From assembly GCA_049967035.1 (NCBI GenBank), contig JBMFTM010000017.1, positions 1 to 11,833 of the forward strand: 11,833 nucleotides of DNA, read 5' to 3'. Below the pieces are notes generated by a model, which saw only the letters and a list, made by a program, of their open reading frames with translations, was not told the origin of the DNA and made no database searches. Below, piece by piece: positions 4,801 through 11,798 of this stretch. The position numbers and the translations under genes were made by a program. Each line of letters opens with the position of its first letter. Position 1 is the first letter of the stretch. Source of the stretch: Acidifodinimicrobium sp049967035 (GTDB taxonomy: Archaea > Nanobdellota > Nanobdellia > Parvarchaeales > Parvarchaeaceae).

Positions 4801-6146
4801 ACAGAACTGTAAAAACGGTAGTTACTATAGGGCCTGCGTCTGAAAGTTACTCCACCATAAAAAAGATGGTAATAGAGGGGGTTAGAATATTTCGGTTAAA
4901 TCTGTCACATAGTGATCTAGGATGGCATAAAGAGATTATAGACAAGATAAAGAGTGTAGAAAAAGCCACTAAAGAGAAAATTGTAATAATACTTGACTTA
5001 CCCGGTCCAAAGCTTAGGATAGGGAAGTTGAATGGGGACAAACTTGAGATAAAGCAAGGCAAGATTTATACCATAGGCTTAAACAGTGATATACCCATAA
5101 GTAGAGAGATTTTGAATACTTTATCAATAAAAGAGGATATAAAGTTGTCAGATGGTAAACTGGAACTGAAACCAATCAAACGAGATAAAGACTACATATC
5201 TGCAAAAGCAATGAATTCATACACGTTATTAAGCGAACAAAGTATAAACCAAAATGGATTAAGATATCCAAGTAAATACCCGACCAAAAGCGACGTAAAC
5301 GCTATAAAATTTGGCTTAAAAAACAATCTCAATACTTTCGCCTTGTCTTTCATTTCTAGTGCGGATGACGTTAAAAAGATGAGAAAGATCGCAGGGAATG
5401 ACTCTGTACTAATATCAAAAATAGAACGTAAGGAGGGCGTAGACAACTTCAAAGAGATAGTTGATGCATCTGATATAGTCATGATAGCAAGGGGGGACCT
5501 GGGCTTGAATATGGATATATCAAATGTTCCAAAGCTTCAAGAAAAATTCATAAACGAAGCTCATCAGTTAAGAAAACCTGTGATAGTTGCGACACAGGTC
5601 CTGGAATCAATGGTCAGCAATTCTATACCGACCAGGGCAGAGGCAGACGATGTCTTCACGGCGGTCGAAGAGGGAACTGATGCTTTGATGTTATCTGAAG
5701 AAACAGCTATAGGCACATATCCTCTCAAAGCAGTAAAAACTCTGACACATCTTATAGATACATTTAAAACAGAAGTAATGAGAAAGGCTGTCTATATGAT
5801 AAGGTCGGAGGACGATGCTCTTGCCGATGTCGCTGTTAAATTGGCAGAATCAACTAATATAAGGAACATGATAATAGTAACTGCAGACGGTGCAAGTGCG
5901 TTCAGACTGTCCCGCTACTTTGATAGTGACATAAGATTATTTGCTTTAACACCAAGAGTAGACACATTTAAAAAATTAATGTTTGGAAGGAGTATAGAGC
6001 CGTTTTTATACAGGGACCTAAATAGGGGGATAGAAGACGTGAAGAAATATCTGAGAAACAAATTCAAGACCAGGAAGAGTATATTAGTCTCCGGGGTCTT
6101 TGGAAAAGCCGGCTCAACCACTAAAATAGAAATAGTTGATCTTTGA
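4794..6146 (+). CDS. pyk: Pyruvate kinase
   Basis: It converts phosphoenolpyruvate plus ADP to pyruvate plus ATP, the last step of glycolysis (450 aa, slightly short for the family). The TIM-barrel motifs appear in order: TIGPAS (11-16), RLNLSH (34-39), LDLPGPKLRIG (67-77), SKIERKEGVDN (208-218, with the catalytic Lys/Glu pair K209/E211), IARGDLG (231-237, metal ligand D235), ATQVLESM (266-273) and PTRAEADDV (279-287) leading to MLSEETA (299-305). The C-terminal domain ends with the usual GVFGKAGSTT stretch (434-443). The beta-barrel B domain (about 75-160) is present. The 'DTKGPEIR' segment of most enzymes reads DLPGPKLR here. AAGGGAT lies about 10 nt before the ATG. The gene is preceded by TnpB remnant B, whose vestigial ORF overlaps its start. 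Confidence 0.94.
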   Translation: MVNRTVKTVVTIGPASESYSTIKKMVIEGVRIFRLNLSHSDLGWHKEIIDKIKSVEKATKEKIVIILDLPGPKLRIGKLNGDKLEIKQGKIYTIGLNSDIPISREILNTLSIKEDIKLSDGKLELKPIKRDKDYISAKAMNSYTLLSEQSINQNGLRYPSKYPTKSDVNAIKFGLKNNLNTFALSFISSADDVKKMRKIAGNDSVLISKIERKEGVDNFKEIVDASDIVMIARGDLGLNMDISNVPKLQEKFINEAHQLRKPVIVATQVLESMVSNSIPTRAEADDVFTAVEEGTDALMLSEETAIGTYPLKAVKTLTHLIDTFKTEVMRKAVYMIRSEDDALADVAVKLAESTNIRNMIIVTADGASAFRLSRYFDSDIRLFALTPRVDTFKKLMFGRSIEPFLYRDLNRGIEDVKKYLRNKFKTRKSILVSGVFGKAGSTTKIEIVDL

Positions 6147-6233
6147 TTAGCCATAGAATAGGGATTTACCGATCTAGTATACTTATTTTGTTTATAAAGA
6201 TAAAGTATTTATTATGGAATAACATTTTTAGAG

Positions 6234-6242
6234 TATAACAAA
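6234..6242 (+). promoter_or_regulatory. Candidate TATA box for the L3-L4-L23 operon
   Basis: TATAACAAA ends 21 nt before the ATG at 6264, matching the leaderless spacing in this window. A second candidate, AAAGTATTTATTA at 6202-6214, would give a short leader. The region is very AT-rich, so the choice is uncertain. Confidence 0.35.
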
Positions 6243-6263
6243 TTTTTGATATATTCAAAAAAT

Positions 6264-7208
6264 ATGGGACATCAAATAACGAAGAAGAGTACGCCTAGAA
6301 GAGGCAGCCTCCAGTATTATCCGATAAGGAAAAGCAAGAGGGCTTTTCACCCGCCAAGGGCTCATTTAGACCTCGAAGGCGGCGAATTGGCAACATTTGC
6401 TGGGTACAAGGTAGGCATGCGACAAGCAATCTACATCGATAATGATAAGGACTCTCCAACCTTTAAAACAGAATTATTGTCCCCTGTGACGATAATTGAA
6501 GTACCCCCACTGTTGGTGGTAGCGGCTAGATTTTATAAGGACAGTAAATCGATAGGGGATGTTTGGGCAGAAGTAGATAAAAACGTAGAAAGAAGGGTGA
6601 AGTTCAAGCCTAACAATGCCAATTTTGATGATTTGCTACATAAGGCCTCTGATATAAGATTAGTAGCATCAACTATGCCATGGAAAATAGACCTAAAGAA
6701 AACACCTGAGATATTTGAAATAGATCTTGGAGGGACACTTGAGCAAAAAGCTGAGAAGGCTAAATCCTTAATGGGAAAGGAGATAAATGTGTCTGATTCT
6801 ATAAAAGAAGGCACTTTCGTGGATGTCGGGGCCGTTACAAAGGGAAAAGGTTTCACTGGCTCCGTAAAGCGCTTTGGAGTTAAGATATATCCTGTGCATG
6901 CGAGCAAATCTAGGAGAAAGGCAGGTAACTTGGGAGCAGAGAGTATGGCAAAGGTCCAATTCACTGTACCGCAACACGGGAGGCTGGGTTTCAATTCAAG
7001 AACAGAATTTAACAAGTTGGTTTTGAAGATTTTAAATGAACCAAATGAAGCAAATATGCCACAGGGCTATTATAGATATGGAAACTTAAATGCGCCTGCC
7101 ATAGTATTAAAGGGGTCCGTACCCGGTAGCACCAGCAGGCTCCTGATGCTCAGAAAAGCGATAAGACCTAACAAAAAGCTTGGGCCAACCAAGGTGACTT
7201 TGATATGA
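6264..7208 (+). CDS. rpl3: Large-subunit ribosomal protein uL3
   Basis: uL3 is an early-assembling 50S protein whose extended loop reaches towards the peptidyl-transferase centre. The archaeal-type N-terminus KKSTPRRGSLQYYPIRKSKR lies at residues 7-26. The family signature with PVHASKSRRKAGNLG is at 210-224, followed by FTVPQHGRLGFNSRTEFNK (233-251). The C-terminal GSVPGSTSRLLMLRKAIR (284-301) is typical. I start at ATG 6264 (314 aa) rather than the in-frame TTG at 6246: archaeal L3 begins MG-x-(R/K)-rich just before the RRGSL motif, and a TATA-like element sits 21 nt upstream of 6264. The 314 aa are a little short of many archaeal L3 (about 330-360). The stop overlaps the L4 start (ATGA). 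Confidence 0.94.
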   Translation: MGHQITKKSTPRRGSLQYYPIRKSKRAFHPPRAHLDLEGGELATFAGYKVGMRQAIYIDNDKDSPTFKTELLSPVTIIEVPPLLVVAARFYKDSKSIGDVWAEVDKNVERRVKFKPNNANFDDLLHKASDIRLVASTMPWKIDLKKTPEIFEIDLGGTLEQKAEKAKSLMGKEINVSDSIKEGTFVDVGAVTKGKGFTGSVKRFGVKIYPVHASKSRRKAGNLGAESMAKVQFTVPQHGRLGFNSRTEFNKLVLKILNEPNEANMPQGYYRYGNLNAPAIVLKGSVPGSTSRLLMLRKAIRPNKKLGPTKVTLI

Positions 7209-7996
7209 AAAAAGCAAATGTACTGTCTTTAACAGGGCAGAAGATTAGCGAGATGGAGCTGCCAAGCGCATTCGAGTATAGGGTAGATAAAGAGCTTATA
7301 AAAAAGGCGTTCCTAGCGGAGCAGTCCTCAAAATTCCAACTAAAATATACAGATCCACTGGCAGGTAGGAGAAAATCATCCATCCTTTCAAAGACAAGGA
7401 GAACTTACAAAACTGTATACGGCCATGGACTAACTAGAACGCCAAAAAAAGTCACCTGGCACGTTGGTACACAGTTCGTGTATGTTGGTGCAACCGCACC
7501 CAACGCCGTTGGTGGCAGGGAAGCCCACCCTCCTCAACCGAATAAAGTGCTAGAGAAAAAAATAAACAAAAAAGAGAAGATAGCTGCTATAAAGAGTGCA
7601 ATATCAGCTTCGACGAATCTTGATGTCGTGGGTTCGCTGCATAGAATTAAAAACGCTGAACTGCCAATAATCGTAGAAGATAAAATCAATGATATAACAA
7701 AGACGAAAGAGCTTTACAAGGTTTTATCGTCTTTGGGACTAGAATCGGAGGTAGATCGCGCAAAGGATAAAAACATAAGGGCTGGCAAGGGCAAGATGAG
7801 AGGAAGAAAATATAAGAGGAAATTAGGTCTGTCCATAATAACAACGGATCCATCTAAATTGAGGAAATCTGCGGAGAATTTGAATATCAATGTCATAGAC
7901 GTTAAAAATTTAAGTATAAGTGACGTGTCGCACGCCGGAAAGCCAGGGCGCCTTATAGTGTGGTCACAAGGCGCTGTGTCTTCGATTAAGCTCTGA
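7205..7996 (+). CDS. rpl4: Large-subunit ribosomal protein uL4
   Basis: This is the archaeal/eukaryal (L1e) form of uL4, whose long loop lines the peptide exit tunnel (263 aa, normal for archaea). The N-terminal strand NVLSLTGQKISEMELP (4-19) is followed by the loop with DPLAGRRKSS (50-59), YGHGLTRTPKK (73-83) and GGREAHPPQP (103-112), all hallmarks of the archaeal form. The C-terminal part has LIVWSQGAV near the end. The ATG is fixed by the ATGA overlap with uL3. It is followed 2 nt later by uL23, so the three genes are a tight operon in the order conserved across archaea. Confidence 0.94.
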   Translation: MKKANVLSLTGQKISEMELPSAFEYRVDKELIKKAFLAEQSSKFQLKYTDPLAGRRKSSILSKTRRTYKTVYGHGLTRTPKKVTWHVGTQFVYVGATAPNAVGGREAHPPQPNKVLEKKINKKEKIAAIKSAISASTNLDVVGSLHRIKNAELPIIVEDKINDITKTKELYKVLSSLGLESEVDRAKDKNIRAGKGKMRGRKYKRKLGLSIITTDPSKLRKSAENLNINVIDVKNLSISDVSHAGKPGRLIVWSQGAVSSIKL

Positions 7997-7998
7997 AT

Positions 7999-8262
7999 AT
8001 GGAAAAAAGGATAAAAAACATACTAAGTTTAAGAGGAGGGGAGAAAGCCATGAGGCTCATGCAGCAAGACAACAAGCTTTCTTTCATAGTTAAAAAAGAC
8101 ACAAACAAGGTGGAACTCAAGAAAGAGATCGAATCCGTCTTCTCAGTAAAGGTAGAGTCAATAAATATCATCAATAGGATGGATGGAGATAAAGTCGCGA
8201 TAGTAAAGTTAAATAGAGAAAACAACGCTATGGATCTAGCTACGCAGCTTGGTCTGATCTAA
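7999..8262 (+). CDS. rpl23: Large-subunit ribosomal protein uL23
   Basis: uL23 sits at the tunnel exit and is a docking site for SRP and the translocon. The 87 aa are typical for archaea. Recognisable segments are EKAMRLMQQDNKLSFIVKKD (15-34), the central KVESINIINRMDGDKVAIVKL (51-71, written here as positions only for the core) and the terminal ATQLGLI. It starts 2 nt after the uL4 stop. Usually uL2, uS19 and uL22 continue this cluster; here the operon stops and genes on the opposite strand follow. The last 27 nt are overlapped antisense by the small ORF downstream of endA. Confidence 0.92.
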   Translation: MEKRIKNILSLRGGEKAMRLMQQDNKLSFIVKKDTNKVELKKEIESVFSVKVESINIINRMDGDKVAIVKLNRENNAMDLATQLGLI

Positions 8263-8364
8263 TTTGTAATTCTTCAGGACAATCTGAACTTTCATTTCAT
8301 CCTTTTTTCTTTCCCTATTAAGGCGCCTAATTTTCGCCAGATGTTTCATCAGAAGCTTTGCCAT
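8236..8364 (-). CDS. Basic 42-aa small ORF downstream of endA, unknown
   Basis: On the minus strand an ATG (8364) follows the endA stop by one base (TGA-T-ATG), with GGGG inside the endA end about 7 nt upstream as a strong SD-like signal. The frame encodes 42 residues beginning MAKLLMKHLAKIRRLNRERK and ends with TAG inside the antisense end of the L23 gene. It is rich in Lys and Arg, lacks Cys and has no hydrophobic span, resembling a small nucleic-acid- or ribosome-binding peptide in composition only. I recognise no family. Coupling to endA and the SD argue for a gene. The antisense overlap with rpl23 and its terminator argue against. Confidence 0.4.
   Translation of the reverse strand: MAKLLMKHLAKIRRLNRERKKDEMKVQIVLKNYKLDQTKLRS
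8273..8313 (+). terminator. Probable terminator of the ribosomal operon
   Basis: A 5-bp perfect inverted repeat TTCAG-(6 nt)-CTGAA (8273-8288) lies 10 nt after the uL23 stop. It is followed by a pyrimidine-rich stretch with a six-T run (about 8303-8308). Archaeal transcription ends mainly on T-tracts, so this is a reasonable termination zone between convergent transcription units. The same bases would be coding in the antisense small ORF. Confidence 0.45.
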
Positions 8365-8365
8365 A

Positions 8366-8890
8366 TCAAATCCCCTTCCAGTCCACCTCGTAGAATGTTG
8401 CTGAGTTCTCATCGTCTACAACCGCTATCAGCAGCTTCTTCTTCACGCTGTGAACGACTCTATTCAAGGCGGAGAAGTCCTTAAACTTTATAGTCTCGCC
8501 TTGATCATAAACCTTAAGTATCCACTCAGCATGCTCCTTGCCAGGCTTCTCTCCTTTGTTGTAAACTCTGAAATCGCCGCCATATTTCAATGCGCTCTTC
8601 AGGATATAACCCTCATCACGCATAAGCTTAAAGACAATGAACCTCTTTGTGAAGCCTTTTTCCTTCTTTTCAAATTCATTCAGAATCATTTTGTTCGTCA
8701 TCCTTTTTCCAGAACTATTAAATATCTCAAGGTTCTTCTTTTCCTTAAGATAAAGCGCCTCTTCAAGTGAAAGGTAAAGTTTGCCTTCATCAAAAACACC
8801 GAATAAGCCCTTGTTATAGATAGACGAAGCTAAAGGCTGATCAACTACTACGACTCTATTACCAACTAAAAGTGCTTTGTTCATAATCAA
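8366..8890 (-). CDS. endA: tRNA-splicing endonuclease EndA (single-unit type)
   Basis: It cleaves the bulge-helix-bulge motif at intron-exon junctions of archaeal tRNA precursors. The 174 aa match the alpha4 homotetrameric form rather than the doubled alpha2 or ARMAN-type epsilon2 enzymes. The N-terminal domain (about 1-75) is followed by the catalytic domain with YGGDFRVY (103-110), GKEHAEW (117-123) and HSVKKKLLIAVVDDE (147-161). The triad is Y110, H120 and K151; the 10- and 31-residue spacings equal those I recall for the Methanocaldococcus enzyme (Y115/H125/K156). Either of two in-frame ATGs (8890 or 8884) could be the start. It lies 14 nt downstream of thioredoxin in the pyrG-trx-endA run. 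A homotetramer is inferred, since no second subunit is seen here. Confidence 0.92.
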   Translation of the reverse strand: MIMNKALLVGNRVVVVDQPLASSIYNKGLFGVFDEGKLYLSLEEALYLKEKKNLEIFNSSGKRMTNKMILNEFEKKEKGFTKRFIVFKLMRDEGYILKSALKYGGDFRVYNKGEKPGKEHAEWILKVYDQGETIKFKDFSALNRVVHSVKKKLLIAVVDDENSATFYEVDWKGI

Positions 8891-8904
8891 AACCGATAGT
8901 ATGT

Positions 8905-9222
8905 TTAGTTTATAGACTCATTTATATCTTTCTCTAATTGCGCTTTAGGCCTGAATCCGACGATAGCATTGATGGGCTTGCCCTGCTTGAAAACTATCAA
9001 GGTGGGTATACCCTCTATCCCATATTCACTTGCTATGTTTGGATTTTCATCAACATTCAATCTAAAGAACTTCAACTTGCTGCTCATCTCTTTCTCTACT
9101 TCAGCTAAAACCGGCTCTAGCATCTTGCAAGGCATGCACCATTCCGCCCAAAAATCAACCAATGCTAGATCTACGCCCTTTAGAGTCTGATGGAAATTAT
9201 CTTCATTCAAATTTTCTGCCAT
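8905..9222 (-). CDS. trxA: Thioredoxin
   Basis: This is a small cytoplasmic dithiol-disulfide oxidoreductase (105 aa, normal length). The fold is complete: FHQTL helix, LVDFWAEWCMPCK (21-33) with the redox pair C29/C32, the DENP turn (58-61), the cis-proline loop GIPT (71-74) and the last strand LIVFKQGK (75-82). The active site reads WCMPC instead of the usual WCGPC; a Met between Trp-Cys and Pro may shift the redox potential, but the consequence is not predictable from sequence. No signal peptide is present. It has its own TATA box overlapping the pyrG stop, so it can be transcribed separately from pyrG as well as cotranscribed with endA. A thioredoxin reductase is not in the window. Confidence 0.94.
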   Translation of the reverse strand: MAENLNEDNFHQTLKGVDLALVDFWAEWCMPCKMLEPVLAEVEKEMSSKLKFFRLNVDENPNIASEYGIEGIPTLIVFKQGKPINAIVGFRPKAQLEKDINESIN

Positions 9223-9229
9223 CTTTATC

Positions 9230-9242
9230 TTGATTTAATCAA
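9230..9242 (-). repeat. Palindrome between the TATA box and start of trx
   Basis: TTGATT-T-AATCAA (plus-strand reading) is a perfect 6-bp inverted repeat with a one-base centre. It starts three bases from the TATA box and reaches within 8 bases of the ATG, over the expected transcription start. It is a candidate operator; AT-richness makes chance occurrence possible. Confidence 0.4.
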
Positions 9243-9244
9243 AG

Positions 9245-9256
9245 TATTTAAACTTT
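9245..9256 (-). promoter_or_regulatory. BRE/TATA promoter for trx-endA
   Basis: On the minus strand AAAGTTTAAATA is identical to the box before SUI1. Its TATA part (9245-9252) ends 22 nt before the trx ATG, predicting a leaderless mRNA. It overlaps the pyrG stop codon. Confidence 0.6.
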
Positions 9257-10858
9257 ACCTTTTGACGCAGCATTTATGAAGGACAAAAACAGAGGTGCTG
9301 GATTATTTGGCCTAGACTTAAGCTCCGGATGTGCCTGGGTGCCTATTCCATAGCTGTCTTTCCATTCTATCATCTCTACTAGCTTTCCATCCAGTGTAGT
9401 AGCTGATATAACTAATCCATTTTTCTCAAGTATCTTTCTAAAATCATTATTTAATTCATACCTGTGCCTATGCCTTTCAGACACAACCTGCTTCCTGTAA
9501 GCTTTATAGGCGATAGAGTCTTTACTCAGTATTCTCGCCTTCCAGGCGCCCAATCTCATAGTTCCACCCATATACTTTACATTAACCTGAGTCGACATCA
9601 AATCGATAATCTTATGCTTTGTCTTTTGATCAAATTCTGACGAGTTAGCGTCTCTTATCCCACATACATCCCTAGCAAATTCAACTGCCATAAGCTGCAT
9701 ACCAAGGCAAAGGCCAAGCAGGGCGATCTTGTTTTCTCTCGCGTATTTTATGGCCAGTATCTTGCCTTCTATTCCCCTTGATCCAAAACCGCCAGGTATG
9801 ATAATACCATCTGAGCCTTTAAGTTTTTCTGACACATCCTTTTCTGATGTAAGCTCGGTGGCTTCCACCCAATTTATCTCCGGATTAACATGCAACATGT
9901 GAGACGCATGGAATACTGCTTCCTTTACACTCACATAAGAATCTTTCAGATCTACATACTTTCCAACTATACTGATTTTCACTTTTTTAGCTAAACTTTC
10001 ACTGTCACCGTTTGCTACGCTATTCCAAATCTGTAACTTCTTTTTATCCAGTCTGTGCCCTTTAAAACCTAGATCTGCCAACAGTATCTTGTCTACACTC
10101 TGCTTGAGCAAATTTAGGGGCAGCTGGTATATATTATTCAAATCCTCATCGCTTATTATCCTATCTTCGCTTAAGTTAGCGAAGAAGGCCAACTTCTTCT
10201 TAATCTTCACCAACAAGGGATTTTGGGTCCTACAAACAAGAAGATCTGGCTTTATGCCCGCCTGCATCAATAAACGCAGGCCTATCTGCGAAGGCTTTGT
10301 TTTCTGCTCTCCAACGCTACTTATAACCGGAACATATGTTAAATTTATGAATTCAACCTCTCTTTTCAGAGAAAGTTGCCTCATAGCTTCTATGAAATAG
10401 CCATTTTCAAGGTCTCCTACAGTCCCGCCCACCTCTATCACAACTACATCGACTTTCTTCTTATCTGCGAAATCCTCTATGTATTTTATTATCTCCCCTG
10501 TGAGATGTGGAGTAATTTGAACGTCTTCGCCCAAAAAGTCACCTCTCCTCTCTTTTTCAATTATGCTGCTCATTATCTTTCCGCCGGTTATGGAGGAACT
10601 CCTATCCAAGTCTTTGCCTAAGAACCGCTCATAAGTACCGAAGTCCATATCCACTTCGCTCCCGTCTTCCAGAACAAACACTTCGCCGTGTCTGTACGGA
10701 TTCATTGTACCACAGTCGAAATTCAGGTAGCCATCGAATTTTATCGGAAGAACTTTTAGACCATACATATCCAGAATTTTCATTATAGAAGAAACAAGAA
10801 TGCCCTTGCCAAGCCCACTCATCAAAGAGCCAGTGACAACTATAAACTTAGCCTGCAT
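9248..10858 (-). CDS. pyrG: CTP synthase (glutamine hydrolysing)
   Basis: It makes CTP from UTP, ATP and glutamine. From the chosen ATG it has 536 aa, close to the usual 530-550. The N-terminal synthetase domain shows FIVVTGSLMSGLGKG (5-19, P-loop), NPYRHGEVFV (53-62), DMDFGTYERF (70-79) and IEVGGTVGD (141-149). The C-terminal class I amidotransferase domain shows IIPGGFG (353-359), GLCLGMQ (382-388, nucleophile C384), RHRHRYELN (462-470) and TQAHPE (507-512, H510 and E512 complete the triad). I prefer ATG 10858 over an upstream GTG at 10873 because family members begin 3-5 residues before the first strand and a TATA box sits 21 nt before 10858. 'KIDPYLN' of most enzymes reads KFDGYLN here. 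Confidence 0.95.
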   Translation of the reverse strand: MQAKFIVVTGSLMSGLGKGILVSSIMKILDMYGLKVLPIKFDGYLNFDCGTMNPYRHGEVFVLEDGSEVDMDFGTYERFLGKDLDRSSSITGGKIMSSIIEKERRGDFLGEDVQITPHLTGEIIKYIEDFADKKKVDVVVIEVGGTVGDLENGYFIEAMRQLSLKREVEFINLTYVPVISSVGEQKTKPSQIGLRLLMQAGIKPDLLVCRTQNPLLVKIKKKLAFFANLSEDRIISDEDLNNIYQLPLNLLKQSVDKILLADLGFKGHRLDKKKLQIWNSVANGDSESLAKKVKISIVGKYVDLKDSYVSVKEAVFHASHMLHVNPEINWVEATELTSEKDVSEKLKGSDGIIIPGGFGSRGIEGKILAIKYARENKIALLGLCLGMQLMAVEFARDVCGIRDANSSEFDQKTKHKIIDLMSTQVNVKYMGGTMRLGAWKARILSKDSIAYKAYRKQVVSERHRHRYELNNDFRKILEKNGLVISATTLDGKLVEMIEWKDSYGIGTQAHPELKSRPNNPAPLFLSFINAASKGKV

Positions 10859-10879
10859 CCATAGTAAAGCCACTATATG

Positions 10880-10887
10880 TTTTAATA
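10880..10887 (-). promoter_or_regulatory. TATA box for pyrG
   Basis: On the minus strand TATTAAAA lies just downstream of the stop of the preceding membrane-protein gene and 21 nt before the pyrG ATG at 10858. This suggests an independent leaderless transcript. Confidence 0.5.
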
Positions 10888-10890
10888 CTT

Positions 10891-11349
10891 TTATTTACTT
10901 TGATTCTCAGCTGTATTTTCAGATACCTGCTGCTCATTACTGCTTGAATTGCTAGCCAACTGCTCCGTATTCTTATCATTGGTTGGTGTCTCTATATTTG
11001 TAGGCTTGGACATCTTTCTCTTTACTCTCCAACTTGAGTATATTCCAGAGAATAACACAAAGAAAAGCATTACAAAAAAGAACACAAAAAGATTAGTATA
11101 CTCCCAAAATGTTGTCTGAGGATTAGAAAGCGCTAAGAATATACTTATACTGTAACCTATAGCCAAAGATAAAGCGGTGGCCAGCAGAGAGATGAACGCT
11201 AAAGTGAATCTTTTCGCGTCTAAGAACATTCTTGTAACCTGCGCAAGAGTATTCTTATTCCTATAGCTTCTAAGCAACAGAAATATAGCTGCGGCTGTTA
11301 TTATATTAAATATAAAAGTTACAATACCATAAAAAAGATCGAAATTCAT
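10891..11349 (-). CDS. Three-span membrane protein with Ser/Asn/Gln-rich tail
   Basis: A 152-aa protein of no recognised family. Hydrophobic segments at about 6-27, 48-74 and 83-107 are each long enough to span the membrane. A basic patch SWRVKRKMSK follows (106-115), then a low-complexity polar tail (about 116-152) rich in Asn, Ser, Thr, Gln and Glu. By the positive-inside rule the tail is probably cytoplasmic. No enzymatic motif or Cys is seen. The ATG overlaps the stop of the upstream membrane protein by four bases, so the two are translationally coupled and probably act as a pair. Thirty-two bases separate it from pyrG, which has its own TATA box. Confidence 0.7.
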   Translation of the reverse strand: MNFDLFYGIVTFIFNIITAAAIFLLLRSYRNKNTLAQVTRMFLDAKRFTLAFISLLATALSLAIGYSISIFLALSNPQTTFWEYTNLFVFFFVMLFFVLFSGIYSSWRVKRKMSKPTNIETPTNDKNTEQLASNSSSNEQQVSENTAENQSK

Positions 11350-11723
11350 AGAAACCTCTTAAACTTTTTGTACCACCTATATCCTACATATGTCACAAAG
11401 ACAGCAGTCACTATCCCAAACACATACGCAAGTAAATAAGTTAAAAGTATTGCCGTGTTGTTCAAATTTATAGGCCCGAGAAACTTTTGTATGAGCGTGA
11501 ATAAACCTGTAAGAGCAATAGCCACACCGACGTATAAAAATTTGTCTATCTCTTTCTTTGTCTCATCTGGATGTAGCATGAAAGAGGTGAACGGCGCCCT
11601 GTCGTTCTTATGCTTATTTATAACTATAAGTATTACGGCTATAAAATAGGTTAGAATTAAACCTAAGACTGCTAAAACTGAGAACACTGTCAATACCACT
11701 ATGCCTGAGACAACCGATGCCAT
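11346..11723 (-). CDS. Three-span membrane protein, partner of the downstream gene
   Basis: A 125-aa hydrophobic protein of no recognised family. Spans are predicted at about 7-36 (a long one), 62-83 and 90-115, with a polar, charged loop at 37-61 (NKHKNDRAPF and HPDETKKEIDK) and a basic C-terminus YRWYKKFKRFL. The size and three-span layout resemble the next gene, which starts within its stop codon (ATGA). The pair may be distant paralogues or two subunits of one membrane complex; I see no clear residue-level similarity between them. The start at 11723 is supported by a TATA-like stretch 25 nt upstream. Confidence 0.7.
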   Translation of the reverse strand: MASVVSGIVVLTVFSVLAVLGLILTYFIAVILIVINKHKNDRAPFTSFMLHPDETKKEIDKFLYVGVAIALTGLFTLIQKFLGPINLNNTAILLTYLLAYVFGIVTAVFVTYVGYRWYKKFKRFL

Positions 11724-11748
11724 TTTATACCAATATATTTATAATCTC

Positions 11749-11759
11749 TATATATTTAA
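11749..11759 (-). promoter_or_regulatory. TATA box for the membrane-protein pair
   Basis: On the minus strand TTAAATATATA lies 25 nt before the ATG at 11723, between the gene and the upstream tRNA. The surrounding AT-richness leaves the exact box uncertain. Confidence 0.4.
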
Positions 11760-11798
11760 GTTATTTTCTGTTTGAAATTTAAACTGACAAAACTATAG

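Noticed and set aside
6246..6263. TTG start giving six extra residues on uL3
   Set aside because: uL3 homologues start with MG just before the basic RRGSL region; the ATG at 6264 fits this and the 21-nt spacing to a TATA-like box.
6533..7015. 160-aa minus-strand frame opposite uL3
   Set aside because: It is antisense to a strongly conserved ribosomal gene, with no motif and no promoter; a codon-structure shadow.
8319..8331. AGGCGCCT palindrome as a regulatory site
   Set aside because: It lies within the small ORF/convergent 3' region, away from any promoter; an 8-bp palindrome can be chance.
10859..10873. GTG start giving five extra residues on CTP synthase
   Set aside because: CTP synthases begin a few residues before the first strand, and the TATA box would be only about 6 nt from the GTG.
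11770..11784. GTTTGAAATTTAAAC near-palindrome upstream of the membrane pair
   Set aside because: The inverted repeat is imperfect and lies in an AT-rich spacer; not distinguishable from chance.
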